Shown piece by piece: positions 20,798-32,675 of a stretch of 64,000 nucleotides of DNA; the stretch's first letter is position 1, and each line of letters starts with the position of its first letter. The translations under genes and the position numbers were made by a program. The stretch covers positions 136,355,170-136,419,169 of the forward strand of contig NC_068910.1 in the NCBI RefSeq assembly GCF_023091745.1, written 5' to 3'. The notes under the pieces are model-generated. The model was not told where the DNA came from and made no database searches. It saw nothing but the letters and a program-made list of their open reading frames with translations. The DNA comes from Budorcas taxicolor. Taxonomy: Eukaryota; Chordata; Mammalia; Artiodactyla; Bovidae.

Positions 20798-22533
20798 ATC
20801 ATGATATAAACAGTAATTTAAAATGTACAAATAGGCCAACAAAACAGAATAGAGAGCTCAGACACAGACTCATATATATGTCAGAATTTAATATAGGATG
20901 ATAATAGGGTGCTACCACAATTTGGGGAAAGGATAGATTGTTTAGTAAATGCCATTTGGGGAAGTGGCTTACTATATGGAGAAAAATAAATCTGAGTCTC
21001 TACTTAATGCCACATACAAAAGAGGGCTCTGGGTGGTATAAAGACATACATGTAAAAAGCTAAAGAAAAGTAGCAGGAAAAAATTAGTAAGATTAAGTGC
21101 AGGAAAATATCTTTGTGATTCAGAAGCGCTCTTTTAAGATGAAATTTCAAAAGCATAGCCATAGGCAAAATTTTATGAATTTGATTATATCACAATTAAA
21201 GATTTCTAATCAGCAAAAGATTCCATGAACAAAGTTAAAACACTGATTTAAAAAAAAAGAAGATATGTGTAACATCTAAAACCAATGGGGAATTGATACA
21301 AAGAACATGCAAAGATCTTGAACATTTATGACTGCAATAGAAAATTGGGAAAGGATATAAATAGACATTGTACAGAAGATGAAACTCAAAAGAATTAGCA
21401 AGTTAGTGTAGGTCAGTCTTCCTGGAAGCAGAATCTGAGATGGAGAGTTTTGAGCAGGTTTGTTTGGAAGTGGTGAGGGAATGAAATAAACAGCTATGGG
21501 TGGAACCCAGAATATGAACTGTGTTGCAGTTCAGATTAGACTGACCCCATAGGGGAATGTGGAAACTAGGGTCTCTCTTCAGAGAGGTCTTGAACTTAGC
21601 AAAGGGACCAGGCTTTATCTCTCTTCGATGACTAATCATTGAATGGATGCTATCCTCAAGGAGAGTTCACAGCCCAAGGTGAAGCAGCTTTCTCTGGCTG
21701 ATGATAATTGCTGGGGAGGGTTCATCTGTGAGCCATCAGCAGCCAGCACTTTTGGCAGCTGTGTTAACAAGGGCCTTGGTCTTAGGACAGGAGTCTTAAC
21801 AGTACACTATATATCCACGATGGCAGATATCAAGGAAGACTTGAAAACATTAGTAATATGAAAAATGCAAATTAAAACATCAAAGAGCTATCACTGCATT
21901 CCTTAGCAAAATTTAGAAGGAAGTGTAATGCCAAGTGTTGGCAGAGATATGGGGCATGACAGCTCTTATGGACTGCTGGTGAGAAGATGAACATCAGAAA
22001 AATGCATCAGCAAACATTCTCGGGAATATTCTGGCGTTATGAGTCAAATTCAATGTTGCATACCAGCAATTCCTCCCCTAGTTATATATTCCAAGAAATT
22101 CTTACATAATTCCATAAGGAAACTTGTGTGCAAATGTTTCCTGCACAGTTATTTGTGGTGGGAGTTGGGGGCTCCCTGAGTTTTCACCACTGAGCTGAGA
22201 AATCGAATACAGTGAGTACATACCTGGGAATTCTATACAGTAAGATTATAGCAAATGATCAGATATACACACAGAAACATGGATGGATCTTGAGAACAAT
22301 GAAAAGAGTGGGGCAGGGGAGGAACAAAGAAAAGAGATATAATGAAGGAATATTAACATAAATTAAAAATATTGCAAACACAGGGAACTATACTCAATAT
22401 CTTGTAATAAACTATAATGGAAGAGAATCTGAAAAAGAATATGTGTGTGTGTATGTGTGTGTAACTGAATCGCTTTGCTATACACCAGAAACTAACACAA
22501 TATTGTAAATCAACTGTACTTCAAAAAAAAAAT
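20798..22533 (+). mobile_element. Old L1 LINE, ORF2 3' part and 3' UTR, interrupted
   Basis: The left arm (20798-21397) matches the ORF2 3' region (aacaaaacagaatagagagc; a later aggcaaaattttatgaa block). The right arm (21834-22533) resumes with aaaaatgcaaattaaaac, includes acagaaacatggatggatcttgag, and ends with the L1 3' UTR (aaactaacacaatattgtaaatc). A different repeat of about 435 bp separates the arms. A GT repeat at 22441-22462 lies at the same 3' UTR position as in the copy at 1-1362. Confidence 0.85.
21398..21833. mobile_element. Unclassified old repeat inserted in L1
   Basis: It interrupts the L1 ORF2 region cleanly. The left part (cagtcttcctggaagcagaatctgagatggag) resembles an old LTR-type family I cannot name with certainty. 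No open frame or TSD is convincing. Confidence 0.4.
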
Positions 22534-23944
22534 AACTAAATACTGCAAGCAAATGCTGTTTGTATGAAAGCAAACAAAAGGATACATACTAAATACATAA
22601 GAATCACCACGGGTGACTGAGGGGAATGGGACTGTGGGATGGGGAGTAAAAGGAACAAGGAAGTGAATGCTAGAGACGGGTCTTCCCAGGACCAGCGATC
22701 TAGGCTGGCTCCACAGCTCCATGGAACAAGAGTCAGATTAATTCAACTCTCTGCACCTGCTTTTCAAAACAAGCGGCAGCAGCAACCATCCCTTGAGCCC
22801 TGGAAAAGCGAACTCCTGTTCTCCACCTCTGCTTTCTCTGAGATCTCTCCTAAAAGGTCACAGGCTGAGTCACTGGAAAACCAAAGGGCCCGCTACACAC
22901 TGCTCTCTGCTCTTACCTGCAAATGAAATGACAGCCACCTCCTATCTTCAGCGGGATGAAAAGGTTGGCACCTGGATAAAGTCTCACGCATTCCCAGGCA
23001 GAAGGAATCTTTGCTCAGAGGATGCTTTTCGTTGTCTAAACCTTGAACTTTCCCACCTGTGATTCCAATCAAAGTCATCACCTTAACTGAAATGCAATAG
23101 GCGAAACAGCCACTGCTCCACTTTGATCAGGACTGGTATGGAAGATAGAGGAAACACACCCAATGTGGAGTGTTGCCTTAGATCTCGCCCACCTCCAAGA
23201 GGGCCCCGAACAGAGAGATGATGTCCCACTGGGAAATGGACTCACTTTGGCCCACTTGTCTGGCAAGCCCTCTCTGTTGATGGGGAATGGGTGAAGTGTG
23301 AGCTCCCCTTGTGAAATCTACCCTGCATGACCGGTCAGTCCCAGAAAAACTGGAGACCCTGAGAGAAACAGAAGAATAATGAGGCTTATCAGTTGGTCTT
23401 GGGTCCCCTTCCCCATGGTGGTTATTCCAAACCCCAGTTGCTGTCTCTGAAGTCCCTAACTCTATATCCCACAAGTGATTGGAGAACAAGTTCAGGTTAC
23501 CAGTCCAAAGGGAGGAACACAGAGATTAAGATCCAGGGATGCAAAGAAGAGCTGAGCTGGGAAGTGTGAGAGAAGCCCTGCCTCTCAGGCTCAAAAGGTA
23601 GAACCAGAATGTAAAGGTGGTCCTAAGCCCTGCTCTGAACCTTTCCACCACTAGGCCCTGACTCCCAGGTTAACCCTTTCTTGCCCAGGGCATGCCTTTC
23701 TCAGTCCAGCACTATAGAAAAGGTCTCTTCCATCTACTGGCCTTGTGTTCACAAACAAGGCTCTGCAATAAATAGGATCCCTAGGCAAAGTGAGAATCCC
23801 AGGATACATGGCAAGAGAGTTGGTGTGGGTACCATTTTTATCATGTTTTTTTCTAGGCCCAGAAAGTAAACTTCTGTGTCTGCTTTAAGTTTTAATTCAG
23901 GAAAGTTCAGAGCAAGATGGATCTTGCTATTTAGACTTCTGGGA
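22534..23944. other. Gene-free stretch, no recognised element
   Basis: About 1.4 kb in which I recognise neither repeat nor exon. Short open frames exist on both strands without motifs. Confidence 0.45.
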
Positions 23945-24045
23945 CTTTCCTGGTGGTCCATAGGTTAAGAATCTGCCTTGCAATGCCAAGGATGCAGGTT
24001 CAGTCCCTGGTGGGGAGACTAAGATCCACATGACTCAGAGCTATT
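23945..24045 (+). mobile_element. CHR-1-type SINE (tRNA-derived)
   Basis: The tRNA-like head GACTTTCCTGGTGGTCCATAG is followed by the B-box-like GGTTCAGTCCC and the GGGGAGACTAAGATCCACATG block typical of cetartiodactyl CHR-1 SINEs. It is diverged and lacks a clear A tail. The minus-strand relative at 47363-47478 has a perfect TSD. Confidence 0.75.
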
Positions 24046-24057
24046 GTCATGGTATGT

Positions 24058-24230
24058 CTGCACATCTGTCTTCACCACTGGACTGTTAACTCCTTGAGGA
24101 CAGAGGCTACAGAGGCTACGCTCCACCTCACTTAGCTTTGTATCCCTAATACTAACATGGGGGCTGGCATAGAGGAGGTTTTGCATATTTGCTCAATGAA
24201 GTGACTGATTAGTAGATGGCTAAATGAATT
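24058..24230 (+). mobile_element. L2 LINE 3' end fragment
   Basis: The block gactgttaactccttgaggacagagg followed by ttgtatccctaatac and a terminal gctcaatgaagtgactga stretch follows the L2 3' end in order. Confidence 0.6.
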
Positions 24231-24305
24231 AATACTAATAATGGCTAATATTAATTAATTATTAATGAATACTAATAATAGCTAAATGAAATATACTAAT
24301 ATTCT
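24225..24305. repeat. AT-rich imperfect tandem repeat
   Basis: Units of the form ACTAATAATGGCTAA / ACTAATAATAGCTAAATGA recur three to four times with TTAATTAATTATTAATG spacers. It directly follows the L2 tail, whose terminal TGAATGA-type repeats may have seeded it. Confidence 0.7.
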
Positions 24306-24439
24306 CAGAGGAAAAAAGTTAAGGGAACTGCTTTTATTGGCCTAAACTGGTGTTAAAGTTTCACCAACACAAAAAATTGATGTAGAAGTGACAGAAATCT
24401 TGGGAGGAAGTGACCGTGTCATCCTCGGGTTCTCCAACA

Positions 24440-25135
24440 TCTTATTTGGCAGCAAATATTTAATGAGCACCTCCTCTGAGGTAGATACACTGCCAGGCTC
24501 TAGGACAAGATAGACAAGACACAATTCCTACCTTTCAGGAGCTCGCAGAGTAGCTGGTGATGAGTGCTCTGACAATGTACAGAGGCTGCTGTGAGGGGCT
24601 GGGGGCCAGGGCAGGAAGGATTCCTGAGAGGGAGGGTGCCTGGACTGAAGGCATCAGGAGAGAGGGGTCAGGTCAGGAGAGAGAAGAATGCCATCCTAGA
24701 CAGAAGGATGCCCAGGCAGAAGCCCAGAGGTGTGAGGGCACAGGAGTTCAGGAGTATTCTGCTCGGGGAGTGGAAGGGAGTAATAGAGATGGAGATAAAG
24801 TCCTGGTAAGGAATTGAGATTTTACCTTGAGGGCATGAGGGAGCCCCTGAAAGAATCCTAAAATACCCCAATGATCAGAGTGGCAATGTAGAACATTACT
24901 GTTTTGGCAGTGTAGAAAATGGATTGGAGGAACAGGACTGCTATTAGAGAGATGAGTTAGGAGACTATTTAGAATGTACTCGGAAAGCAGATGGACAGAA
25001 TAGACATCAAAGACATTAAAGAGTAGCTGCCAGAACTCAGTCACCTCATGGGCACACTGGCTCTCAGGCTTCAGGTTTGGATGACCGCTTGGTAGAGACA
25101 CCATCACCCAAGGGGGCAAACAGGCTGAGAAGCAG
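24440..25135 (-). mobile_element. L2 LINE, longer fragment, minus strand
   Basis: The plus strand begins with the reversed 3' end (aaatatttaatgagcacctcc, gccaggctctagg) and continues through gaattcctacctttcaggagctc-like and agcccagaggtgtgagggc blocks to aaaatggattggaggaacagg and gagttaggagac, the order expected for L2 moving towards its 5' side. Diverged throughout; no coding capacity. Confidence 0.65.
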
Positions 25136-26031
25136 GCTTGGGAGTAAAAACAATGAGTTTAGAGGGGAGTCTGAGGGCCTGGGGGCCATCTAGGCTGATC
25201 CTCAAGAAAGATGAACATGTGAGTCAGGAGCTCAAGGAAGGGAACTGGCCATGATACCAACCAGGGGGAGGCTCTAGGGGGCACAGGCAGAGGGTGAAAG
25301 AGCAGGAGTGTGCCAATCACCCAGGGAGAGGGGTGGGTGGGGGGAGAAAACAGTTATCTGAGAGTCTCAATAATCTTTTGTGTAGATTTCCAAACATTTT
25401 AAAGAGTCCTCTAGGTGCCTCAGAGTTATTATCCTGTCTCAAAACAAATACAGCAATGCATGAAGAAAGCAATTACAGAAAAACAACGTAGTGAGAGAGG
25501 AGCCTGATTTTCAGATGCCCTTTGTGGATTGCAACAAAATGACATAGAAGGAGCTTCACGAAAAGAAAGAGGAAGGCATCCGGATGAATGATGTTTTGCT
25601 TATCTGAAATGATGCCCGGGGCCTGACCTGCACCCCCGTCCCCACTCCCAGGTCCAACATTAAGGAGCGGGCTTCTGAAGAAACTGCAGCCTTGCCTCCC
25701 TGGCTGCTTCAGCCTTGAAATCTTTGCAAGATACCGGCATCTGAGACACACGATGGCCCGAGCAAGCCACATGCCTGGGTAAAGCTGCTTCCTAGCTGTG
25801 AGGAATAAAAATCAATATTTTAAAATCTGAATTATTCAGATGCCATACCCCAGAGGTGATTCATAACCTCTGGAGCGCCTCAGTAGGAGAACAGCGATGG
25901 TGGGATTGTGTGAACATGGCTGAGCCCACAATTTCCCATGCTATCAGTCAGAGGGCTGACAAAAGATTAAACAACAGAATTGTTCTTACAGTGTCCTGAG
26001 GAACACCCTGAGGAGCTGGGCTGCTCCTGCT
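25136..26031. other. Gene-free stretch, no recognised element
   Basis: No repeat or exon signature. Confidence 0.4.
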
Positions 26032-26245
26032 AAGAAACCTAAGTAAAGTAGCTCAGTCGTGTCCGACTCTTTGCGACCCCATGGACTGTAGCCCACCAGG
26101 CTCCTCTGTCCATGGAATTCTCCAGGCAAGAATACTGGAGTGGGGTGCCATTTCCTTCTCCAGAGGATCTTCCCAACCCAGGGATCGAACCCGGGTCTCC
26201 TGCATTGCAGGCAGATGCTTTATCCTCTGAGCCAAAGAAGCCTAG
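26032..26245 (-). mobile_element. Bov-tA SINE with decayed 11-bp TSD
   Basis: The SINE body is 26043-26234 on the minus strand and close to the family consensus: the reversed B box GGGATCGAACCC is intact at about 26181-26192. The flanks AAGAAACCTAA (26032-26042) and AAGAAGCCTAG (26235-26245) agree at nine of eleven positions and probably represent the TSD. Confidence 0.93.
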
Positions 26246-26643
26246 ACAATCATAGTAAGGAGAGAATCAACTCGCCCTTATGAAGGAGCAGAGGGTCCCC
26301 TGGGCTCTCCAAGGGCTGGTGTCTTCAAGGACTCCTGGGTCCTTTGCACAAGGGAGTACAGGTTAAGCTGGGAGACAGCAGATTCTTCCAAGTATTCCCT
26401 TTTTAAAATAAAATGTAAGAGCTCCCCAGATCACCATGTCATGTAGGCACTTAAACCTACTGCTGGGGCTGGGCGAGGCCTGGGCTATCGAGACCGTGGA
26501 CTTGCCTGCACTGACCTAGGGGAGGGGGATGAAGATGCAGTGTGAATGGTTTGGTGACAGTTGATCTCACAAAGGGAGAAAGCACCAGAATTCATTCTAG
26601 AAAGAGGGAGGCAGAGCATGCTCACTGGTCTAGGAAGGGTAAA
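26246..26643. other. Unique sequence
   Basis: No repeat or exon signature was recognised. Confidence 0.4.
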
Positions 26644-26790
26644 GACCTGAGTTTTGAGCCCTTGTCTCTACCACAATGTGACCTTGGATGAGACAGTTAC
26701 CTTTCTCAGCCTCAGATTCTGTAACACCAAAAATACATAATCCCCTGTTTACTGGGTTCTTAGGAAGATCAAATGAATATAAGCAGAAAC
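26644..26790 (+). mobile_element. MIR SINE fragment
   Basis: The order gacctgagttttgagccc, gtgaccttggatgagacag, ctcagcctcagattctgtaac and gaagatcaaatgaatat matches MIR from its middle to its 3' part at low similarity. Confidence 0.6.
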
Positions 26791-26810
26791 TCCTTGCTGT
26801 CTCCTCACAT

Positions 26811-27499
26811 TGTGTATTAGTTGGGATATTACTTTGGTTGTTCTAACAGAGGGACCAAAATAACAATGGCTTAAATGAGATAGAATTTTATTTCTCTCAT
26901 ATAAAACTCCGAACTACTGCGGCCGCTCTGGTCTGAGAGGTCATCAGAGGCCCAGGCACCTTCTATCTGACTACCAAGGGTGTCATCGTTCTTTCCTTAC
27001 TCCGAGAAAGCTCCCTGCCACTGCCACACCGCCAATAGTAGAAGGGCAAAGGGGCACAGGAGGGCCAGCCCCCGCCCCAAGGCCAGGACTTTATACACCA
27101 CCTCTTCTCATTTCCCACTGCCCAGACCATGGTCACATAGTCACAGTTGAGTTCAGTCGCTCAGTTGTGTCTGACTCTTTGCGAACCAATAGACTGCAGC
27201 ACAACAGGCTTCCCTATCTATCACCAACTCCCGGAGCTTGCCCAAACTCATGTCCATCGAGTGGGTGATGCTACCCATCCTCTGTCGCCCCCTTCTCCTC
27301 CTGCCTTCAATCTTTCCCAGCACTGGGGTCTTTTCCAGCGAGTCAGTTCTTCACATCAGGTGGCCAGAGTATCATCTAGCTCCAAGAGGGGCTAGGAAGT
27401 GTAACTGTTTCCTGGGAAGTCACAGACTCAACAGAAATTTCTGTGATTACAGAAGCGGAGGAGATAGATATTAAGGGGCAATTTGCAGTCCCTGCCACC
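26811..27499 (+). mobile_element. LTR-like old repeat (copy 3), split by BovB
   Basis: The left end is tgtgtattagttgggatattac, then tttggttgttctaacagaggg. The right arm after the BovB (27374-27499) continues with catctagctccaagaggggctagg and ends in cagtccctgccacc. Both arms match the reversed copy at 6689-7174 in order. About 690 bp including the BovB insert, TG...CA-like ends and no ORF fit a solo LTR of MaLR kind, but I cannot name the family. Confidence 0.6.
27146..27373 (-). mobile_element. BovB LINE 3' end fragment
   Basis: A reversed BovB 3' terminus (TTGAGTTCAGTCGCTCAG) is followed by about 200 bp of the C-terminal ORF region, truncated at about 27373 within the GAGGTGGCC block. It lies inside the LTR-like repeat. 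Confidence 0.92.
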
Positions 27500-27725
27500 C
27501 TCAGTTTGTCTAACTCCCAGATCTTGCGTTTATGTCACTTCCCTCAGGAGGCCTTGCTTGACTCCCCAGGATACTTAGATTTCTCTCCCTTTGCTCCCTT
27601 ACATCATTTTGGCTTGCTGTCAGTTTTTCTGTCTGGAATGTAACCTCCAGGAGTGTGGGCTGTGTCGTACTTCCTCCCTGCCGTCCCCAGAGCTGGCACA
27701 GAGTGGACTTGAGACACATCTGCGC
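27500..27725 (+). mobile_element. L2 LINE 3' end fragment
   Basis: The blocks ccttgcttgactccccagg, tggaatgtaacctccaggag and cagagctggcacagagtgg occur in L2 3' order. It is diverged and adjoins the LTR-like repeat. Confidence 0.55.
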
Positions 27726-29369
27726 TAAGGAGGTCTGTCGCCACAGGACCCTGGGGTGTCCTTGGGGTGGAACTCTGTAGCTTTGAGCCACCAGTGCTCT
27801 CCAACCCAGGATTTGCTTGGAATAAAACTGGTATCTCCTGCTGCTTCCCAGGCAAGGGGGGGCAAGTCGTTGCCCTTTTCACCCCTTAGTCCTCACCTTG
27901 TGTCGGGGTTTAGTAGTGTGCCCATTCTTCATCAGAGCCCTTGGGTGGGCACCTGAGTCATGATGAATGCTGGCTCTGCAGCTCTTTCAGATCTGAGAGT
28001 GAACAGGTTGGGGCAGCTTTCCCTAGCACGGTGGCCAGAATGGAGGATGCAGGTGGAGACTTGGTTTTTCATTCCCAGTCTCCACGATGCAGCTCCCAGC
28101 CTGAAGCCTATTCTGCAAGGAAGGGAGGGGACCTTAGAGAGGACATCCTGGGGTAGTTGGCCTGCACCCCTATGGGGAAAAATGGCCCCCCACAGTCTGG
28201 ACCACACGAACCCACAGTTTAGTCCTTGAGCAGCTTCTTGGGCCTCCACTTTAGTACCCTCCGGCTCACACCTGATTTGACATAAACCTCATCATTTTTT
28301 TCAGAAATCTCTTTCTTCTTAGCTCATTTTCTCTGTTACGAAGATTTCTTTAGAGCTCCCAGGACACATGACTCTGGTTCCCTTGTGGAGGAGAGGCCCG
28401 CCCCAGGACTGATCTCCAAACCCCCTGACACATTCTCTTCGTCCTCTGTCTTTCTTTGATTGGAACTGAGGACGACCAGGCCTGAGCTCTGAGTGACCAG
28501 TCCTTTTTGGCAGTCTCTGGAGCCACTGAGGGGCAAGTCACCAGACACCAAGCCCTAGGAGCTGCTGGGTGCTCACATTACTCTGATACATAAAATAAGC
28601 TTATTCAAGAGCCAAGTTCAAGTTTCCCTGTTTGTATTTTTCCAGAGAGCTTGGAGAGAGCAGCCATATCCTGCCAGCCACCCCTGGGAACTCGGCCGCC
28701 CTTCCCCCTATGGCTGACATCAAGGGAATCTTTTCCCTCCAGTCTGTGGCCCTGGGTTGAGCTGAGAACAGACAGGACTGCAGTTTCATTCCAGTAGCTG
28801 GGTTTTTTCCCCCATAAAATGGCTGTGTCCCTTTAAGTCTCTGCCAGTCTCCTCTCTTGGACAGGGTGTAGGTTAAATAAATCAACTGACCAGACTTTTG
28901 TCTCTGGGGGTTCTGGGCTGGAAATTCCGCCTACTTGCTTCAGCTTGTGTGCGGGAACAAAGAGTAGTTAAGAAGGGATTAACTTTACCCTCTGTTGGTT
29001 TCTCTCTTCTTAGAATAATTCCATTTTTAATTCAAGGATTAAGGTTTCTCTTGGAACCCTGCTTCTTTCCTGGTTCTTTACTGACTGTCCGTAGAACTAC
29101 AGAAGATTTCGCTGCACCCCACGTGGGGAGTGAGTGTCTGTCACTTACCTTTACACTGTGGCGTCTTGCATTCCTGACTCGTGGATCCACGCATTTCTCT
29201 TCAGCACAGACCCTGGACTGGCCATCTGAAACTCCAAGTAGCATTCTATTAATAAAGTTATTTCCCCATATCATCTGGGAAGAGAACATATTCATCAACT
29301 TATACACATAGTATGGTTCACGTTAAAATTTGATAGTGAAGAGTGGTGGAGTTTTGTTTGGGAGTTGGG
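27726..29369. other. Gene-free stretch, no recognised element
   Basis: About 1.6 kb without a nameable repeat. Frames such as 28898-29311 (137 codons, plus) have no protein motifs, and similar frames exist on the other strand. Confidence 0.45.
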
Positions 29370-29500
29370 ATTTCTGGGTTCTCCTCCTACTTCTGGTATT
29401 AGCTAGGGTGACCTTGAGAAAGTCATTTCACTTGGCTGAGCCTGACAGACACCTCTGTAACGTAAGAGGTTCCTTCTAGTGCTAATATTCTAGCATCTAT
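29370..29500 (+). mobile_element. MIR SINE fragment
   Basis: The order tttctgggttctcctcc, gtgaccttgagaaagtcatttc and gaggttccttctagtgc fits the MIR middle and 3' region. Confidence 0.6.
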
Positions 29501-30989
29501 AATAAATAATCTTGCAGTTCGCATGACACTTGGTCATCATGAATATGCACAGAGAAGACTTGACCTGGGCATCTAAGGCAATTATAATCAGGAGAGGCTC
29601 CTGAAGCACCTGGCTTTAACAGCTAGTTACTCCAGACTAGATCTTGCTATATCTGTGCTCTTTGTAGAGAAGGATCTAACGGATTAATGGAGACCAGTGG
29701 TAACTGGGACCAGGCTCAAAATGGACAGACCAGATGCCTGATATCCCAGGATCCATGCCGTTCCATTCTTATTCCCCAGAAGGGCACCTGGTTTTTCTAT
29801 AGTCTCATGTTGAGTAGAGGTCTGAACTAGAATCAACTGGTGCCTGGGACAGGGTCAGGATGGGGTCAGGGCAAGGTTCAAGACAGACCATCATAAGCCC
29901 TGTCTCTCTGAGGTCTCTGCCAACAGAAGCACCTCTCCCAGCAGCCCCGGGACTGTTCCACACCAGGCTCACCCCTCCCTGCCTGAAGTGTGGCCTAAAA
30001 TGTAGGTTTGTCTGTGCTGAGAACAAGTGATGTTTGTGCTAGGTAACAATATCACTCAGCAGCACTGTGTCAGTGACTTCAGCTTTCCAAAAACCTGGAA
30101 AGAAAACTGCTCTCCAAACAAATGCGATATATTTGAAAGTTTTCAAAAAGGAGCTGGGTCTGTTTTCCATAGGAGGGAAGAGGGAGCTGTAAATGTGGTA
30201 ATTAGAAGCAGACCTTTCTTCCATTCTTTAAAGCCATGGAGATGCTATCAGGCTTGCAGATCAGACCTCTGTGAGAAGGACCATTTGGGGACACGTGAAT
30301 TTGGCAAACAGATTCAGGAAAGTAGGCTCTGCCTCAGCAGGGAAGTTGCAGACCTGCAGCAGCCAGGATGTCTTTTCTGGAGTGTGGTTGTGCCCAGTAA
30401 ACAGAGTGGGCTTCAGGATTGGCCCAGGGTGTCTGTTTGGGAGGCTGGAAGTCGGGGAAGAGAGGATGTGGTGGAACAGGAAAACATCTTTAAGATGGGT
30501 GCTTCAGGTTGTCATGGAATTCTCGAGAAGATGCCACAGTGTGGTCCCAAAGATGGAGAAGCTCACAGCGTGAGGAGGTTATGTCCTGGGTCTGATCTCA
30601 GTTGTTACCCCCACCTCCCACCCCCCACCCCTGGCTGAGTACTACAGTTAGACCCTTGGCTTTCATCCAGGCTCTCTCAATGGAGAGAATGAAGAGTGAA
30701 TCATGACTACCTCACACAATCAGCCCTGGCTCTGCTAGAAACATGATGGATGTGAAGCTGATTGCTGAAGTGTATTTGGCCAGATTTGTTCATGTTAATT
30801 GTTTTATGACCTCCCAAAGTCTGGCTAACCTACGTAACATTGGAATAGTCTACTTTTCACTATATAGATATAGCTTCTTGTTGACTTTATTTGATTTAAA
30901 CTGTGACTGTGTTAAGTTTTATACAAATATTAAATTGTCAGTCATTACACAAGAGAATCTTTCACTCATTAATTTTGCTTACATTTAAA
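29501..30989. other. Gene-free stretch containing a 203-codon open frame
   Basis: The plus frame 30027-30638 is the longest open frame in the window not lying on a recognised transposon. It has no recognisable domain, signal peptide or repeat, and ends in a C-rich low-complexity segment. I do not call it a gene. No repeat recognised otherwise. Confidence 0.4.
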
Positions 30990-31162
30990 ACAGTGATTCG
31001 CATTGATATAACCAGGGAAACCTTATAAAAATTCCCATGCCTCAGGCCCACCTCCAGAAAAAAAAATCTATTTTAATTGATTTGAAGTGGGGTATGGGCA
31101 TTGATTTTTTTTAAAGGTCCCCAGATGATTCTAATTGCAGCCAGGATTGCGAAACATTGTTC
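30990..31162 (+). mobile_element. MER5A-like hAT DNA transposon remnant
   Basis: It starts cagtgattcgcattg and ends gcagccaggattgcgaaac with a gtccccagatgattctaattg block, close to the inverted-terminus structure of MER5A (non-autonomous hAT-Charlie). An A/T-rich expansion lies in the middle. Confidence 0.75.
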
Positions 31163-32675
31163 TGAATGATGCCTGAGAAATGTGCTAATTAAGTCGGGAG
31201 AGGGGAAACAGTCAAATGAGATCTAAGCTTGAATTAACTGGCTTGTTTTGTCAGTATTCAGCCCAGTATCTGGATAGGAACAAAGCCAAAATTACAGTGC
31301 AGTTATGTAAGGTTTGGAGGGTAAGCCACTACTCCTAAAACTGACTTATTACTGTATGTATATTTCATCTAGAACAACACTTTGGAAATACTGGGCGGGA
31401 AACTCATGTTCTGTGAATAGAGTCCCTTAATATTCAGTAATACTCCTTCCATGTTCTGAACGGATAGGAGATAATAAATATTTAAAATAATCTGCACTGA
31501 AAATGTTTCTGGTAATACCAGTTCATAATGAGCCAAATGGCACAGATTTATATTGCTTTGAATTTCAAGACATCCCTGGTGATTTACAATGACCAGAGGC
31601 CCAAATCACCATCTCTTGCCCCTCAGATGAACTTTCTCGGGCAGTGTGTCTGAAGGTAGAGTGGGAAAAACAATTCAGGTAGAAGAGAATTGAACAAAGG
31701 CAAATCACTGAATAAGTGAATTTGAGCTCGTTAGCAGACTGGGACTGATCACCTCTCAGCGGGATGATTCAGGGGTCCCAAATGGTTGGAATCTTTGTTT
31801 TCCCTTCTCTGAGAAAGACAGGTCCATTAGCTCTCCTGCTGCCTTAGAGCTTAATTTGTTGGTTTTTTTCCCCCGCCACTATGGAGGGGACAGTACATTC
31901 CAAAAGTTAGAGGATGGCTAAGGGAAATTTACCCTCTTTGTAGGATATCATTAAGCATATGGTGTTTGGGGTATGGGGGGATGGAGAAAACCATTAGCAA
32001 GCAGGAGCCAACAGGGATTAGCTCATAAAAGAGAAGGCTGTTGAGAGCAGTTTGGGCTAATACAGGAGGAGCTGCCAGGTAGAGACCCAAGTTTGGGAAT
32101 TAAAATTTAGCTCTCACTGTGTTTTTAAAGAGTTATCAATATGAGAGTAAAGTTAGGAGCTGCCCTCAGGAAGGAGACGCATTAAACTTATCGAAGACCA
32201 AACCCCTAAAGCTATAGTACCTGACACCATTCTCTGGGCAGGGGTGGTTGCTGATGCCTGGACAGGGTATCTGGCTGCCCCTCACTGGTGTTGGGGATAC
32301 TGCGTGTAACAGTACAGGCTGAAGTACTCAGGGGGTTACCTGATTCCATGTTTGCAGAGGCAAGAAGATGACATTTAAGGCTTAAACAGTGCTCCTTTTA
32401 TAAGTAAATGACTACCTGGAGAGAGGACTTACTAAGCCAGGTGATTGACATTTTCTAGCTGATTTTGTATTGGAAGAGCCCCTGATTACCTTTCACTCCC
32501 ATCAAGCTCTCTGCCAACCTCCTGGTGGAAAGGGAATCCCCAGGACCATTGTGGTGCCTGAATGATGCTCAGTCAGCCCATGACTTAGCCTGCTGTCCCT
32601 TCCCTAGCTCTATATCTTCCCCTTCTCCAGGTCTGTGTGGGATAAGAAAGACTCTGATGGAGGTTTTTAGGCTGC
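31163..32675. other. Gene-free stretch, candidate conserved non-coding sequence
   Basis: No repeat signature was recognised over 1.5 kb. The part 31190-31620 is AT-rich with many homeodomain-like TAATTAA/TTAATAT motifs and reads like unmasked sequence; constraint cannot be judged without alignment. Confidence 0.45.

Noticed and set aside
24557..24817. 86-codon plus and 123-codon minus frames near 24.6-25.1 kb
   Set aside because: They lie on an L2 fragment, a non-coding relic at this divergence.
28898..29311. 137-codon plus-strand frame
   Set aside because: No recognisable protein motif, and a comparable frame exists on the opposite strand.
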